A stretch of 64,000 bases of DNA, from assembly GCF_048564905.1 (NCBI RefSeq), contig NC_132993.1:71083001-71147000 (forward strand), read 5' to 3'. This stretch comes from Vicugna pacos. Its lineage: Eukaryota > Chordata > Mammalia > Artiodactyla > Camelidae. Made by a program: the position numbers and the translations under genes. Shown here in pieces: positions 1-13,005 of this stretch; within the stretch, counting starts at the first letter, position 1; each line of letters starts with the position of its first letter. Under the pieces are notes generated by a model. It ran no database searches. It was given only the letters and a program-made list of their open reading frames with translations, and was not told where the DNA came from.

Positions 1-1409
1 AGGATATCTTGTATAGAAGGAATGAACGAGAAAAATAGCTATATTGGTAATAGAATATTTATACAATGGAAGTGGTTAGAATTTATGACTACAATGTTTA
101 CATGGCACCTGGTCTCAAATCAAGGCATTCTGAACATTTTAACAAAGTGCACAGTAGTGAAAATTGGACGTGGTCCTGATGTTTAGAAGAGCACTATTTT
201 ATTACAATAAAAGGAGCTGAAGGTCACTTAGCAAAATGCTGGTTGAGAATTATAAGCATCCAACCTAGCTCGCATTTTATGTGACAAGCAGCCTCATGTA
301 GTACCTAAAAAAGCTACAAAAATGTATTCTTTGGAAAGCTTAAGAATAGTGCAGAGGCTAGATGCACTGAAGTTTCAACAGGTTTTCTTATCATATATAT
401 ATACACTGGATCATTATATCTGAAACAAGTTTCTGAAAAAATAGAAAAACTAGTCCTTTTAGGCAGATATGACCTGCCTGAAAAGCTGCAGTCAGCTGTT
501 AAAGCGTTGTGCCTTATGTCAATTAGAAAGTGAGCATAGAATGAGGCCTGTCGAGTAACACAGTAAATTACTAAAAGGAAATGTGCTTTTATCTAATCAG
601 AGTAAAAATTTTTGCATCTGTGATACTCAAGGTAAGTAAATCAATATTCACAAATAACACTCCTGCTTGGATCTGAAGAGAAACAAACCAGGAATTTCCT
701 TACTGATGTAAAAATGTAATAAAAACAACTTCCTAGTATGATCATACATTGTCTATTACACCATCCTGTACTCGCTGACAAGAATTTGCATACAAAATTG
801 AAGGCTGTTTTGTCTCCTGCAAAGAGCATGATAAATTTCCTCAGAGGATAGATTCTAAATCATCACTGTCTCTTCAGTGATTCTTTTGAAGAAATTATTA
901 CCAAACACATTCCCTTTATTTTCAAACCAGAGTACAGTGGTTCCCCCACAGCCAGATGCTTACTTCATTTCTAGAACATGTAAACATATAAACCATTTTC
1001 TTTACCTCTAAAATATTAATAGTCAATGACTTATAAATTATGTTTGTCCTTCCTTGATATGGTTATGAGTAGTCAAACTCTTAGAACTCATTCCTGTTCT
1101 AAAGGAATTAGAATACAAGAGCATGGTAAGGGCCACACTAAATTTATCTGGTTCTACAAATAAACTGCCTATTTGGTAGGCAAATTTTACTAGCTTTGCT
1201 TTCTAACAGAGAGGTCAAATGACAAGACATTACCAAGAGTTGATTGTCTCTTCATAACTATTTTTCTCTTGGAGAGCTATTCATGCCAAAGAAATAGATA
1301 CTGGATTTATGTATTTTTTAACCTGGATGCCTTTAATCACAAAAGCCAGCAATTATATCCATGTGTATTTGGGGATAATGGCATTGCCAAATATCTTTCA
1401 TGCCATTGC
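1..1409. other. No recognised feature
   Basis: A+T-rich anonymous sequence. Short open frames here lack codon structure or family resemblance. No exon of the downstream cadherin-related gene was recognised. Confidence 0.5.
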
Positions 1410-1560
1410 ATGGTATTTAAGCTGTGTTTGTGACCTTGGAGAAGTTCATTAAAAATGACAGTAATATTGCCTACCTCAGAAGGCACAGATGAGATTCTTA
1501 AAAGGGAGTATTTGTAAAGCACTGACTGGCTCATCATAAGCACCATTTGGTAAATGAATA
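1410..1560 (+). repeat. MIR SINE fragment
   Basis: Diverged but ordered match to the MIR core and 3' part: tgtgaccttggagaagttca, then a poorly conserved stretch, then a gtaaagcactgactgg block. Old, mammal-wide family. Confidence 0.5.
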
Positions 1561-1991
1561 AACTATAAGCGTTTCTACAACTGTGAAAAACATGATGGGA
1601 ACTGTTACTCTACTGAGTCTACATATTTGATTAAGATTGGGATTTTCATCATTTAATCATTAAAACAAAGGCCAGGAACCACTTAAGTGTGACTGATAAG
1701 CAGTTCAAATGTTCTTATTTTCTGCAGATTACAGAATAAAGCTACAGCATGAAAGTCACTAAGCTTGCATATTTTTAAAAAGCATAATGTTTCTTGAATT
1801 GTTTATATTATGAAACTGAAACTGTAAATCAATTTCTTTCATGTACTAAATATGGCATAGTTTAAAGAACTTTAAAATATAGCATAAAGAACTAACTTAC
1901 TACAGATTTTATTTATAACATGTATGAGATCACCCTTTGAGAAAAAAATTTTAAATAATGCAAGCTGAAGGAAACAAAAGAAAAAAAGCAC

Positions 1992-2498
1992 TGTATTAGA
2001 GTTCTCCAGAGAAATAAATATCTCTGTATCTATCTATCTGCCTAGCTATCTATCTTTCTATCTATCTATCTTTTTATTTCCACATAAAGAGATTTATCAT
2101 AAGGAATTGGCTCACGTGATTATGGAGGCTGCAAAGTCCCAATGTCTGTCATCTGCAAGCTGGAAACTCAGGAAAGCTGGTGGTATAGTTCCACTCTAAG
2201 TCTGAAGGCCTGAGAACCAGGAACATCAGTGGTGTAAGTCTCAGTCTGAGGGCAGAAGAAAACAATTGTCCCAGCTCATCAGTGAGGCAGGGAGAGCAAA
2301 TTCTCCTTTCTTCACCTTTCTGTTGCATTGGATCATGCCCATTCACACTGGGGAAGGCAATTTACTTTACTCAATATACAATTTAAATGCTAATCTCGTC
2401 CAGAAACACACTCTCAGACACACCCAAAAATAATGTTTAACCAGATATCTGGGCATCCCAGGAACCAGTCAAGTTGATACTTAAAAATCAACAACCTC
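1992..2498 (-). mobile_element. ERVL-type LTR (MLT2 group), probably solo
   Basis: Starts tgtattagagttctccagag and ends near gtcaagttgatac, which is the reverse complement of the usual MLT2 5' end. Internal blocks such as aaggaattggctcacgtgat and taatgtttaaccagatatct match the family. A TCTA-type microsatellite (about 2020-2072) sits near the 3' end of the LTR, where the family has a variable simple repeat. No internal region adjoins it, so a solo LTR is likely. Old fossil, shared among placental mammals by family age. Confidence 0.68.
2022..2072. repeat. (TCTA)n-type microsatellite
   Basis: Imperfect tatc/tcta tetranucleotide run with interruptions (gcctagc, tttc), inside the ERVL-type LTR. 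Confidence 0.85.
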
Positions 2499-4440
2499 AA
2501 CCCACACAGTTCTAGTAGATCTATGAATTGAAAATTAATTGTTCTTTTCTTAGTGTTCCAGTGTTTTTTATATCTATATTTCGTTACTTAAATCTTTCTG
2601 GCTTACATTATAAAGATCATTAAAAAAAATTCTGTTAAGTTTTTAAGTCCTTGAATGCTGAATTTTTTCTTATGTACTTTTATTTCTATGCATTAAGCAT
2701 TGGATTTCCTTAATTATTTACTGAATATACATATGAGTATGAATTCAATCGGTATTCTGAATAGGAAAAAATACATTAGGGCCTAAGTACCCACTGTCAT
2801 TGAGAATGAGAATTTGTGGATGGAGAAAACCTAAGGAAACCTGGTATTTCTGCTTCTCTCATTTTATACAAAAGAGATTTGTCTTACTGAAGTTGAAAAG
2901 CAATGTGATTACCAATGGTTCCCCAGATGTGTACTCTGAAGTTGAAGTAATGGGAGACACATTGTTTTGTGCACACCAGAATCCGTTTTACTTTCTGGGT
3001 ACACAGAAAGACTACATTTTTCTGACTACTTTTCAGAGAGACTGGAGCTATGTGACTGGGACATGGGCTGAAGCCCTTTCCCAAGTCTGGCCATGAAAAC
3101 TCCAGTTCAACTGTCTACTTTCCCTTTGCAAGGTGATTTTTGAAGCCCATCTTTTTAAAGATGGAAACATTACAAGATGGAAATCACTGCCTGAAAAAGC
3201 CTCCAAGAAGACCCACGAAATGTGTTTGTTTGTAACACAGACAAGAATTAACTTTGTTCTGTGTTAAGTCAATCAGATTTCATGTTCTAATTGTTACTGC
3301 GACATAGTCTAGCCTGTTGTGCCTGACGCAGAATTTTTCTGCATGACAGTTAGATTTTACCAAATAGTTGGAATTCTCACAAGTTTCTTTCCATCTCTAT
3401 GTTCCCATGGCTTTGAGAGTGAACAATCTTTCTAGAACATCAAGACAAGCTTTCTTATATGCTCTTACTGTTTTATTTAGGTCATTAGAGTGCATAAACA
3501 TTTATATGGGGAACTTTTTCTTGGAAAAATCATCGATATAAATTTTTACCAGCTAATTTTCTGAAAAAATATGTGCTTAACTAATTATTTGATAATTTTT
3601 CCAGTGTCAGTGAATGATAAGACAAAAAGAAACTCATAAGTTTGATTAAATTTAATACTTATTCTAGCAATAATTATTTCAGCTTCAACAATAATAAAAG
3701 TAAAATAAAAGTGTGTTTTTAAAACCATAAAAATTGAGATGAAATGTCTGTAATTTAAAAATTCATCATCTACATTGGCATTTTTATTCCATTATTAAGT
3801 AATTTATGGAATCAACTTCTTGAGATGAACACTATCTTTAATTTGTCATTATCTTTTATTTTTACTGGAATACAACTGTCCTGTGAGGAATGTCCTTATG
3901 CAAGATTTTACATATATATAATATACATATATGTGTACACACACACACATATAAGAAACCAGTGTACTTCTGGGAAAAAATGTTTTGAGAGAGAGAATAC
4001 TTGATGATTAAACAAAAACCATAAAAGACATAAAAATGAACATAAAATGACATTTCCTGTCTTAACAACTTACGATTCTTCTCTAAGTATTCCACAGGCA
4101 AGTAGGGGAGAAATAAATCACAGAATTCCGTACAATATGTTGTTAATGCGAAATGCAAAATCTTTAATTTAAATTTTAGCAAAATTTGATAACAAGTGAG
4201 AATACACGACACGTTTTTAAATGAAAACATGTATATTATTTCCTGAATGAGAATTCTTATGTTCTTATTTTAGATATATTAACTTGAAAATGGTTTTAAT
4301 TATTTTTTAGATTACATTGCAATCTTCAAGATGAGATTTATATTCTATATCAACCATTTCCTAATAATCAGTAAACATTTCTGCAAGTATGAGAAATTTG
4401 TGTATCCTGTTAGCTTTAAATACTGAATATAAATGTTCAC
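2499..4440. other. No gene recognised; small AT/CA simple repeat
   Basis: Anonymous A+T-rich sequence. A 98-codon open frame at 2800-3096 has no recognisable domain and no splice or promoter context. A TA/CA simple stretch lies at about 3909-3952. Confidence 0.45.
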
Positions 4441-4862
4441 TGTTACTAGTTTTCTAGGACCGTCATAACAAAGTGCCACAGACTGGGTGGCTTAAAGCAA
4501 CAGAAATACATTCTCTCACAGTTTAGAGGCTAGAAGTTTGAAAACAAGGTGTCCCCAGAGCCATGTTCACTTTGAACAGGGTAATCGGTTCTCTGCCATA
4601 CTCTTAGCTTCTGCTGTTGTCACCAATCCTTGGCCTTTCTTAGCTTGTAAATGCATTTCTACATTCTATGCCTTCATTATCATACCCTTTTCTTCCTATG
4701 TGTCTCTCCTCTGCATTTCTTCTCTTCTTATAGGGATACAATACTGGATTAAGTGCCCACTCCACTCCAATATGACTTCATATTAACTTGATTATGTCTG
4801 AAAGACTCTATTTCCAAAAAAAGGATCAGACTCACAGATATTAGGGGACAGTACTTGAATGT
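4441..4862 (-). mobile_element. MLT1-type LTR (ERVL-MaLR), antisense
   Basis: Ordered blocks typical of the reverse complement of MLT1 LTRs: acaaagtgccacagactggg, tggcttaaagcaacagaaat, ctctcacagtttagaggcta, then ttaacttgattatgtctg and tatttccaaaaaaaggatca. The element is old and diverged. No paired LTR or internal region is recognised next to it. Confidence 0.65.
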
Positions 4863-4874
4863 ATCTTTTGGGGT

Positions 4875-4910
4875 ATAGAAATGGAGTCAGGAATAGAAAT
4901 GGAGTCAGGA
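4875..4910. repeat. 18-bp exact tandem duplication
   Basis: The unit atagaaatggagtcagga occurs twice in direct succession with no mismatch (4875-4892 and 4893-4910). Confidence 0.95.
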
Positions 4911-5339
4911 AGAGTATGAGACTCTGAAAGAGCACTGTCTCCTTTGGGGAACTGTTCTCTTTGACTTTGGTCTGCTCTTACAGGTAGGTGCCTTGTTTCC
5001 TTGCACAAAGCGCCAGCTTCTCTGGATCCTAATCTGTGAAACAAGAATGATGAACCGGGAGGTCATTTCCAGCTGGAAAGTTAAATTATTTGTGGCTCTT
5101 TGAAAAAATTAAAGGAGAGAGAGAAAAAGATGATACTTGAGAGAATAACTATTATTTCCTTATGTATAAGAAAGAGTTCTGACCATTTTGGTAGACAAAA
5201 TGGAAAAAATACCCATAGTAGACAGTGGGTAGATTGATTATTTAAATGAGGAGAATATTTATAGACTTGAATGGGAAAATCAGTACAAGTAAGGGTTCTA
5301 GTACTGCAAAACAATGAAAAAAAACCATTATTTTCAGGA

Positions 5340-5575
5340 AATAATAATAATGGTTAATATTTAAGGATAATACAGGTGTTTTTCTAAATGCTTTTTATGT
5401 AATATATCTTTTAATTCCCAAAAAACCCTAAAAGATAGGCAATTTTTATTCCTATTTCACAAGTAAGGAACTGAGAGGCTGCTTGCCCAGGAAACTGCTA
5501 TGGAGACAAAATTTAACCCAAAATTCTGACTCCAGAATGTGTAGGCTGGTAGGCAGAAGCCTATAACTAGAATCC
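5340..5575 (-). repeat. MIR SINE, antisense
   Basis: Ordered antisense MIR landmarks: ataataatggttaata, tttaattcccaaaa, cctatttcacaagtaaggaa, ctgagaggctgcttgcccag and tctgactccagaatgtgta. Confidence 0.6.
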
Positions 5576-6784
5576 TATTTGAGTGGTAACTTATCCAAGT
5601 CATTTACTACTTTGCTCTCGTTTCCTTATTCAGCAAACAGGCACAATGTTTTCTTTCCCATCTAAATTCTAGGACTATTTTGAAGCTTACTTGAGAAACT
5701 GTACTTTATAAAAGATAAATTATGATAGATATGCAGCATATTTTTCAATAAAAATGGACAAAAGGACATAAGGATTTTTAGAAGATAAAAATTAAGGGGC
5801 TTAATCTTAAATGCCCTTGATTACTTCATTAAGGTAGACAGGGTCATATACTGAAAAGGAAAAGGCACAATATTGGAAGCTTAAGAGGCATGGAAAAGAT
5901 CTGGACAAGTTAATACTGTATAATCCCCAGTAGTACTGCTATTTTCACTCTAGTCTGATGATGAGAAATTTGCCAAACCAAAACAAAGGAAATTCCAGAT
6001 TATGATTTAGCAGATACTCTTTGTTGGCTTCAGTGCCATTTTGCTTTCTATATAGTCTGTCAACATTCATACCATCTTCTATTAGTGTTTCAGACATACA
6101 ATTGCACTCACTGTGGAAACTAAGATTACTCTTGAGATTTTGAACATTAGGATGACAACAACATTGGATATATATACCCACACAGAGGTTTTCTTTCTGA
6201 GTTTTTGCTTTTTCTTCTTTGGCTGAAACAAGAAAATTCAGAAATAAAGCCTGAGGGGTTTGGGGGTTTATTTTTCTCATTTGTGAATTTGCTTCTATTT
6301 TCAATGATATTGTTGTTTAATTCAAACTACGTTACTTTTTACAAAGCAGCAAATCTTAATAGCATGATGAAAGTATGGGTGGAAAACATTATTATTACTT
6401 TTTTGTTATTTTGGCTCAAAGAATCTGTGTGAAAAGAAGACAAAGGGAAAATTATGTCTATGTCCACCCATAACTGGAAAATCCTCCTAAGTTTTCAAAG
6501 TAATTACAGTCCAGTCTCTGGCTGTATGTGTATAAGCCCCAGAGATAAAATAGAAACGGCCTTCCGGGCATGCTCTGAGACAGAGGATGTTCAATCAGAT
6601 TCCAAGAACTCAAGAACATGTGTTTTACAAGAGAGAAAGCCAAAATACAAACTTGCCTGTAAGAACTACAAATACCATATGGAAAATTGATCCCATAAAC
6701 TAAGAAGAAAAACATAATAAAGAAATGACTTTTGAATCCCACTATGGCAGTTAAGGAATATAGTCCTGCCTTTCATCCTAATTA

Positions 6785-6838
6785 AAAATATGTATGATTG
6801 AATTAAAGAGGAAAATATGTATGACTGAATTAAAGAGG
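6785..6838. repeat. 27-bp tandem duplication
   Basis: Two adjacent 27-bp units (6785-6811 and 6812-6838) starting aaaatatgtatga and ending ttaaagagg differ at one position (ttg versus ctg). Confidence 0.95.
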
Positions 6839-6865
6839 TGCTTGAATTACTTTAATTCAAGCACC
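6837..6865. repeat. Perfect 13-bp inverted repeat with 3-nt loop
   Basis: ggtgcttgaatta (6837-6849), loop ctt, taattcaagcacc (6853-6865). It overlaps the last bases of the tandem duplication. Confidence 0.95.
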
Positions 6866-9199
6866 ATTTCTTTTTCTTTTAGCAAACGCATACAGACTGC
6901 TAGCTTGTCTTGTTATTCGGAAAAAAAAAAACACTTTTTGAGAAGGAAATCTATGATTACTCTCATTGGTTTCCTGGATTATAAGGTATTTGGGGTTAGT
7001 GTTGTGTTTCCTTTCAAGTAAAGCTGTAGAATGGTAGCAAATTCATCTTATTTAAGTTGTAAGGAGTCTCCTAATACACGGAGAGAATAGAAGCCACAGT
7101 CTCTGTATATGGGAATGTATTTATTTATTTTATTTGCTTATAATTATAAGGAAGATCTGAGTTCATTGATGAAATTATAAACTACAGTTAGCATAAAATC
7201 CTTCCTTACATAAAATAATATTTTTACATGATTTTACTATCATTTCAAATGAAACAGGAAATGAAACAAGAATAATGGCATTTTATCAAATCTTATACTT
7301 TTCATAAGGCTTTATGCTTTGCTTGTGGTTTATAATACTTAAATTTTAGTTTAGTTAATTTAAGAATGCTTAACATTTACTATTCCTTTCATATAATTGC
7401 ATGTTTCCCGGAGGATTATTTCTGTTTGTGTTTTGCAATTTTTCATTATGCACTTTTCTTTTGCAGGTTTTTTTTTAATGGAAAGTCCATTGACTGGCTT
7501 GTAAAATTATTCCTCTAGAACAGATCTGCCTTTATTTCTACTTTTCAGTCTATGGCTATCATGTTTTGGATTCACACTGTATATTAATCTTATCTTCACA
7601 TTTTCCACAGTATGCTATAGGGTAAATTTGAACTCCATACCAGAACAAACCCAGGGTTGTAGTTTTTATGTATTCTAGAGAACTTTTAATTTTGCTCTCC
7701 AGATCCCTTGAGAGAGAAAAGCTTTCTTGCTGTGGATAGAATGTATATATTCTACTCCTAATGAAACTATAAAGCTTTCATGAGTTCCGACTCTGCACAG
7801 ATTTTTCACTTTCAACTGCTTACCTCATACAGTCTCAAGGTATATCTTCCCATCCGCCCTGTGCAGACATTAACTCCAAGCTGCCTACTGTTTGGACCTT
7901 GTACAAACCTGATGACCCTTCAGGGTCTGGGCAAATGAGTTTGCAACCTTACTGCTCTGCCTTTCAATTTCCTTTCCATTGATGGCATCTATGGACTTCT
8001 CTTTATTCCTAAATCCAATTCAATAAGCTCAAATTCAGCATTCCAGGCAATTTATAGTGGATGTTCCTGTCATTTTCCTGGAAATCTGAAGGGACTTTTT
8101 CATTTATTTTATAAAGTTGATGTCAGGGGCACAAACTTGGACACTTTTGTAATCCTTAGTTGATAGCTCTTACTGTTCTTTCATGGCCTGCTTTTGTCGT
8201 TTTAAATAATATAATTAGTACATTCAAGACTATTATAAAATAATACTCAGGATCTTGGTAATAAGGTAGAACAGTAGGCAAATGACAATATAGCCGTCCA
8301 AATGAATGATTCACAGTTAACACCCAGTCATATGTATGGATCTTACCAATATGCTATTACATGTTAGTAAGTTCCAAAAGTATATAACACCATTATATTC
8401 ACTTTCAAAAGTTATGAAAACAAAACAAAGCAAGGTATTACTGAGTACTAGTTTCAAGATGAAAGTTGTTTCTGGTGATGGTATTTGGAAGCAGGTATAA
8501 AAAGAGAATGGTGAGTATGGAACACTGCATGGTTAGATGATGATTATTTTCAAACTTTTTTCAACTCAAAACAATATGCAAAATTCAGATATCGCTACAC
8601 TCTGTTCCACTCTCTGACTGTGGAATTTCTTTTTTATTTGTATTCTGAAGCAGTTCCAGAATGTTTACCATTTGTGGGCTTGCAAATAAGTGTCTACTTC
8701 AAAGTAGGGAGGTATTCAGGTCCTTTTTACAGGCTAATTATGACAGAGGCTGGCATATATAACTGGCAATGATGAAATCAATTCATAGCTCCTTTATTTA
8801 TTCGAGGCATATTCACTGGGTTAGGCAAACATTTCACGGTGCTAAAGAAAAGTAAATTGACAATTTTTGGGCAAAGATGTCTCAGAGAAATTTGGTAAGC
8901 ACAGCGTTTGTGGCAACAATGTGAAATTAAACTTTCTAAGAAAGGTGAGGAAAATGTGGTCTTACAGAGAAAAAAATTAACAGGAAAAACAGTTATTCCC
9001 ACTTTTTTTTCAGAAAGAGGAAAAAATAATCAAATGTTTGCTGAATGTCTGGGAAATTTAGACTGTTAACTGGACAAAGAGTGCCCTGGAACTGACTGCA
9101 AATTAAGATACTCTCTCTAACTTTAAGAGTATTTTCCCTGACTTCTGTGTCTGGGAGTTTTGAAGAATAGACTAATTATTAGGTACATTTTCAGAAATA

Positions 9200-9560
9200 G
9201 TAGGTTAACTTCCAGTCAAGATGGTGCAGTCCTCTTTCTCCATACTCCTCTCTGCTAAGCTCAACTATACACCCTCATAATAACATAAGACATTCACAGG
9301 AGAGTTTTCAAACGTTGTAAGAAAAAGATGAACTTGTTTGGAACCCCAGGATTTGAGGAACTCCATAGTGGCCAGCCAACAGAAGAAGGTGACCCAGGTC
9401 CCTCATTTCTTGACCTCCAACCTAACAACAGAAGGCATCTCAGGTAGGCTCATTCTGCCCTAGGACTTTCTCTGACAACACCAGAGAAACCCACCAGCAC
9501 AGAGAGTAGATCAGGATCTCTGCCAGCAATAAGTGACCATTGGAAATGCCTTCTTGTTGG
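9200..9560 (+). other. Possible L1 5'-region or other old repeat
   Basis: The block beginning cttccagtcaagatggtgca is richer in G+C than its surroundings and resembles the aagatgg motif near some L1 5' ends. The match is too weak for a firm call. Confidence 0.25.
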
Positions 9561-10090
9561 TTGTATCAACAAATGCTCATTCATTAGGCCTTTTTCCTCT
9601 CTGTGATTGTTGGTTTTGACTCATATATGAGTGATCTCACTATGAAGGAACCTTGAAGTGAAAATTGAGGATACTTTCTTCCAAAGAGAATGTACTTTTT
9701 GCTTCTGCTTTGAGAAAGGCACACTCCCAACTAGACCTTAGATGGCTTCTGGGGTCTCCTTCCTTTCCAAATCACTGTTTGTGTTCTTTTCCAAAGATTA
9801 TAGCTTCCATAGCTATAGGTATAATAAATATTATATTGTCTTCTGCTTGTTTTGAAAAACACTAGAAGATCCCTGTCCTGCCTTTATGCAGTAACATCTC
9901 TTCTACTAAATGATCCCATATCTTGAAAATATAGAACTAGGGTTTTTGAAGATTTTTTTATATTAGAATTTATTAGCATCATATATATATATACAGATAC
10001 ATATATGTATATACATATTATATATGCTATAGATACATATATGTATATAATGCTATGTATACATATGCATATACAGATATACATATGTAC

Positions 10091-10146
<56 letters not shown>

Positions 10147-12774
10147 CTTCCTTTGGGTTTTAGCATATTAATTTTAATTGTCTTTGAAATGATAAGGCTT
10201 TCTGTACCATAAGTACAAATTTAGTCAGGGAGAAGACAAGTAGTTGAAAAGGGTTTGAGTAGCTATGTTCTAAAAGTCCACCTCAGACTTTTCTGTGTAG
10301 ACCAGTTAATGACTTCTAATATAGATAATCTCTAAGTTTCTTCTAACTTTGAAAGTCAATGAAATAATTTGGGTTTGCATTAACTGATAAGTACATATAC
10401 ATTTATTTTTAATATAATGTATAATCAAATCCTAATTTTGTAGAGGTTTTCTTTCCTGATTATTCAAAATGCCAACAAGCCACAAATATTTCTATGAGAC
10501 TATGGCATAAATTTCTGAACTGTATTGCCCCCTACCTCTTCTATAAAGTGTTTCCAACTATTATCACTATGTCTTCTGAATTTTAACAAAAACACATGGT
10601 TTAGCACGTAGGTTTTCTATTCATTTGTCCCAGGTTTATCTTATCAAATAGAAACAAGCTCCTTGACTTTAGGAACTGTTTCATAAACTAATTTTGATTA
10701 TAAAATTTCTCTTTAAAACTGTGATATAAAATCGCTGTAGATAACAGAAGCTGACTAATTTAATGAATAATTTCAACAAGAATGAAAGCATACTAGTTCG
10801 TGTTAACCAAAAACTTAATCATTCATCTCAAATATGTATAAATGCAGAAATGACTGTGTATGTAATTTTTATAAAGTATCCTTCACTTTTAAAGACTAAT
10901 TTGCTCCTGAGAGTTTTCATGTAAAACGTAATTAAATTAACATGAAATAGAATGTAATTCATCTCTAGAACTAATCATTTTATGAACTAGAAAATTTTGG
11001 AAATCGCTTTGCCCCATTTGATAAATTCAGAATTACATTATTTTTTTAAAGCAGGGAGTGTATAATTGTTTAGATAACAAAATGAAAACTTCAACAACTT
11101 GTCACAAACACACAGGTGTTATAATTTTTAGAATTATAATCTGTAGAATTATCAAAAGGCATTTGCCATATCCTGAAATTAACACTATTTCTTTTGTCAG
11201 TATGTGGGAAGCAAGATTTTTAAAACATTTTGGATAATATATAACCTCATTTGCCTCTCCATGAATTCTACATTTATGCAAATAACTGGCTATCATTTTA
11301 AATTGCATATTAAAGACTCACACCTTCTCTAAACATTTCTGTGAGAGATTGCTCTGTCTAGAGAAACCCAAGCTTTTACATTTCCTCATGCAAAGTTATT
11401 ATTTTCATTATTTTGTATGTAGTACTCTTTTGAATAATAAGAATCAGTGTATAGTACCCATGTTAGGATAGCATGTCACTATTAGAAAATTTGCTTAACT
11501 TAATTAAATTTCCATTTGACATTTTTAAGTTAATTTATATTAATAAAGTGGTTCATAACTGCCCAAATAATCCACAAGTTTATTTATATTTTAACAATCG
11601 ATACATTTTCTACACTTAAAACTAAAATCTATTATATCTCCAGAATGTAAATAATAATTATCAAGAATTATAATCTCTATATTGATGATAATAATTTCTT
11701 CATTAGCAAATAAAGAAATATAGATAATTTTAGTTTCTTCACTAACAAGAGAGAGAAACTGAAAATGACTTTTACTTATTACTTAAAGATAATCTTAATT
11801 CATTTTTCTTTAATTGGGAGCAGATTTGAAGGAAATTCCCAGATAAATTGGCTATGTTTGTATTTAGTTATTGAAATTTGGTTAATAAATATATAAAATA
11901 AAATTGTATAGTATGAGCAAATAGTGTTATGAATTATGTTAGCTTGCCTTATTAGGTTACATTTTTGTATTGAAAATGAGTTAAGAGAAAGGTGAAGCAT
12001 TACCTACCCTTTCTTCTTAGTGAAAAAGAACTTCTTGTCCATCCACTATCATACTAGAAATTTAATAATCTATGTGTTTGAAATATACAAATGCTAAAAC
12101 TCAGTTTTTCTCTCTCTTGCAGACTTCGTATTGTGCAAATTTCCATAATCCAATAGCTATATTTCTAATATTTTAATTGGGAACATTTAAAGCAGTATAT
12201 ATGCTACATTATGCTGTAATTGGAGATTCAGTTAGTCAGAATAATAACGGTCTTTGGCCAAAATTATTTTGACAAGCAACATTGGCATTATATATTAAAT
12301 GCCAGGCCATAGAAACAGGACCCCAGAAATAGGAGCTAATGATTCTAGCTTGGCAGAGTCTCCTGTGTTCAATGTTAAAGCTAGCTTAAAGGCTGGTCAT
12401 AATAATATTGGAGAAAAAAGAATTCCATCCAATATGTTCCTCAATGGAGATATCAAAAATACTGCTGAAAATTAGGCACTTCATTTTCCTAAATCAAGGT
12501 CATAAATTGGGTTTGTTTCACATTCTGTCTTGATACAATGGCAATGTCTTCATTGAATGCTACTTTGAAAATACTCTGAGACTAAATTTATATCCTTCAG
12601 GAGAGTGGACTGAATGGCAGTGTCTGTTACAGGCGAGAAGGAAAGGGGTGATAGCAGCAGTAGTTTATCACTTTCTATCCTAGATTATTTAGTCAAAGAA
12701 CTTTAGAATTTGAACATTCCCGGAGACAATACAGTTACTCTTTCAACTGAATTGCTGGAATCTCCCATATGCTT
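9561..12774. other. No gene recognised; microsatellites at 9.98-10.14 kb
   Basis: Very A+T-rich anonymous sequence. Open frames around 9884-10084 are translations of the TA/TG microsatellite. Nothing else is recognised. Confidence 0.45.
9980..10141. repeat. (TA)n-rich and (TG)n compound microsatellite
   Basis: An imperfect atacatatgt tract (about 9980-10094) runs into an uninterrupted TG dinucleotide run at 10095-10141. Confidence 0.95.
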
Positions 12775-12782
12775 GAAATTTA

Positions 12783-12918
12783 AGGGGGAGGGTATAGCTC
12801 AAGTGGTAGAGCACATGCTTATTTAGCATGCATGAGGTCCTAGGTTCAATCCCCTGTACCACCTCCCTTTAAAAAAATTACCTCCCCCCAAAAAAGATAA
12901 ACTAGGTTATTAACAAAA
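12783..12918 (+). mobile_element. tRNA-derived camelid SINE (vic-1 type)
   Basis: The head gggggagggtatagctcaag contains an A-box-like tagctcaagtggtagagc, and gaggtcctaggttcaatccc contains a B-box-like ggttcaatccc, so it derives from a tRNA. The arrangement ggtatagctc-agtggtagagc-atgcttagcatgcatgagg matches vic-1, known from camelids. The tail is A-rich with cctcccccc interruptions. A candidate 8-bp target duplication, gaaattta, flanks it (12775-12782 and 12919-12926). There is one insertion (att) in the anticodon region relative to the usual SINE. Not a functional tRNA. Confidence 0.82.
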
Positions 12919-12994
12919 GAAATTTAGGTCACATGTTCTATTAGATTTCAAGTTTCCTCAGAACAAAAGCTAGAAAGAAGAGGCTGAATTTGTC

Positions 12995-13005
12995 GGGGGG
13001 GGGGG
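12995..13005 (+). repeat. G11 homopolymer
   Basis: Eleven consecutive G in an otherwise A+T-rich intron. Confidence 0.9.

Larger units (their letters stand above)
5576..9190. other. No gene recognised
   Basis: Anonymous A+T-rich sequence. Several 60-119 codon frames occur on both strands, overlapping each other, without domain similarity. It contains the tandem duplication and hairpin at 6785-6865 listed separately. Confidence 0.45.

Noticed and set aside
600-640. Possible short exon before a gtaagt donor at about 630
   Set aside because: No cadherin-like residues in any frame and a poor acceptor.
2149-2346. 65-codon minus-strand frame
   Set aside because: It lies within the ERVL-type LTR and is not a gene.
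9884-10084. 66-codon minus-strand frame rich in Ile, Tyr and Cys
   Set aside because: It is a translation of a TA/TG microsatellite.
12783-12918. Possible functional tRNA gene (A- and B-box-like sequences)
   Set aside because: It has a SINE layout with an A-rich tail and a candidate target duplication, and the cloverleaf is not maintained. Called a tRNA-derived SINE.
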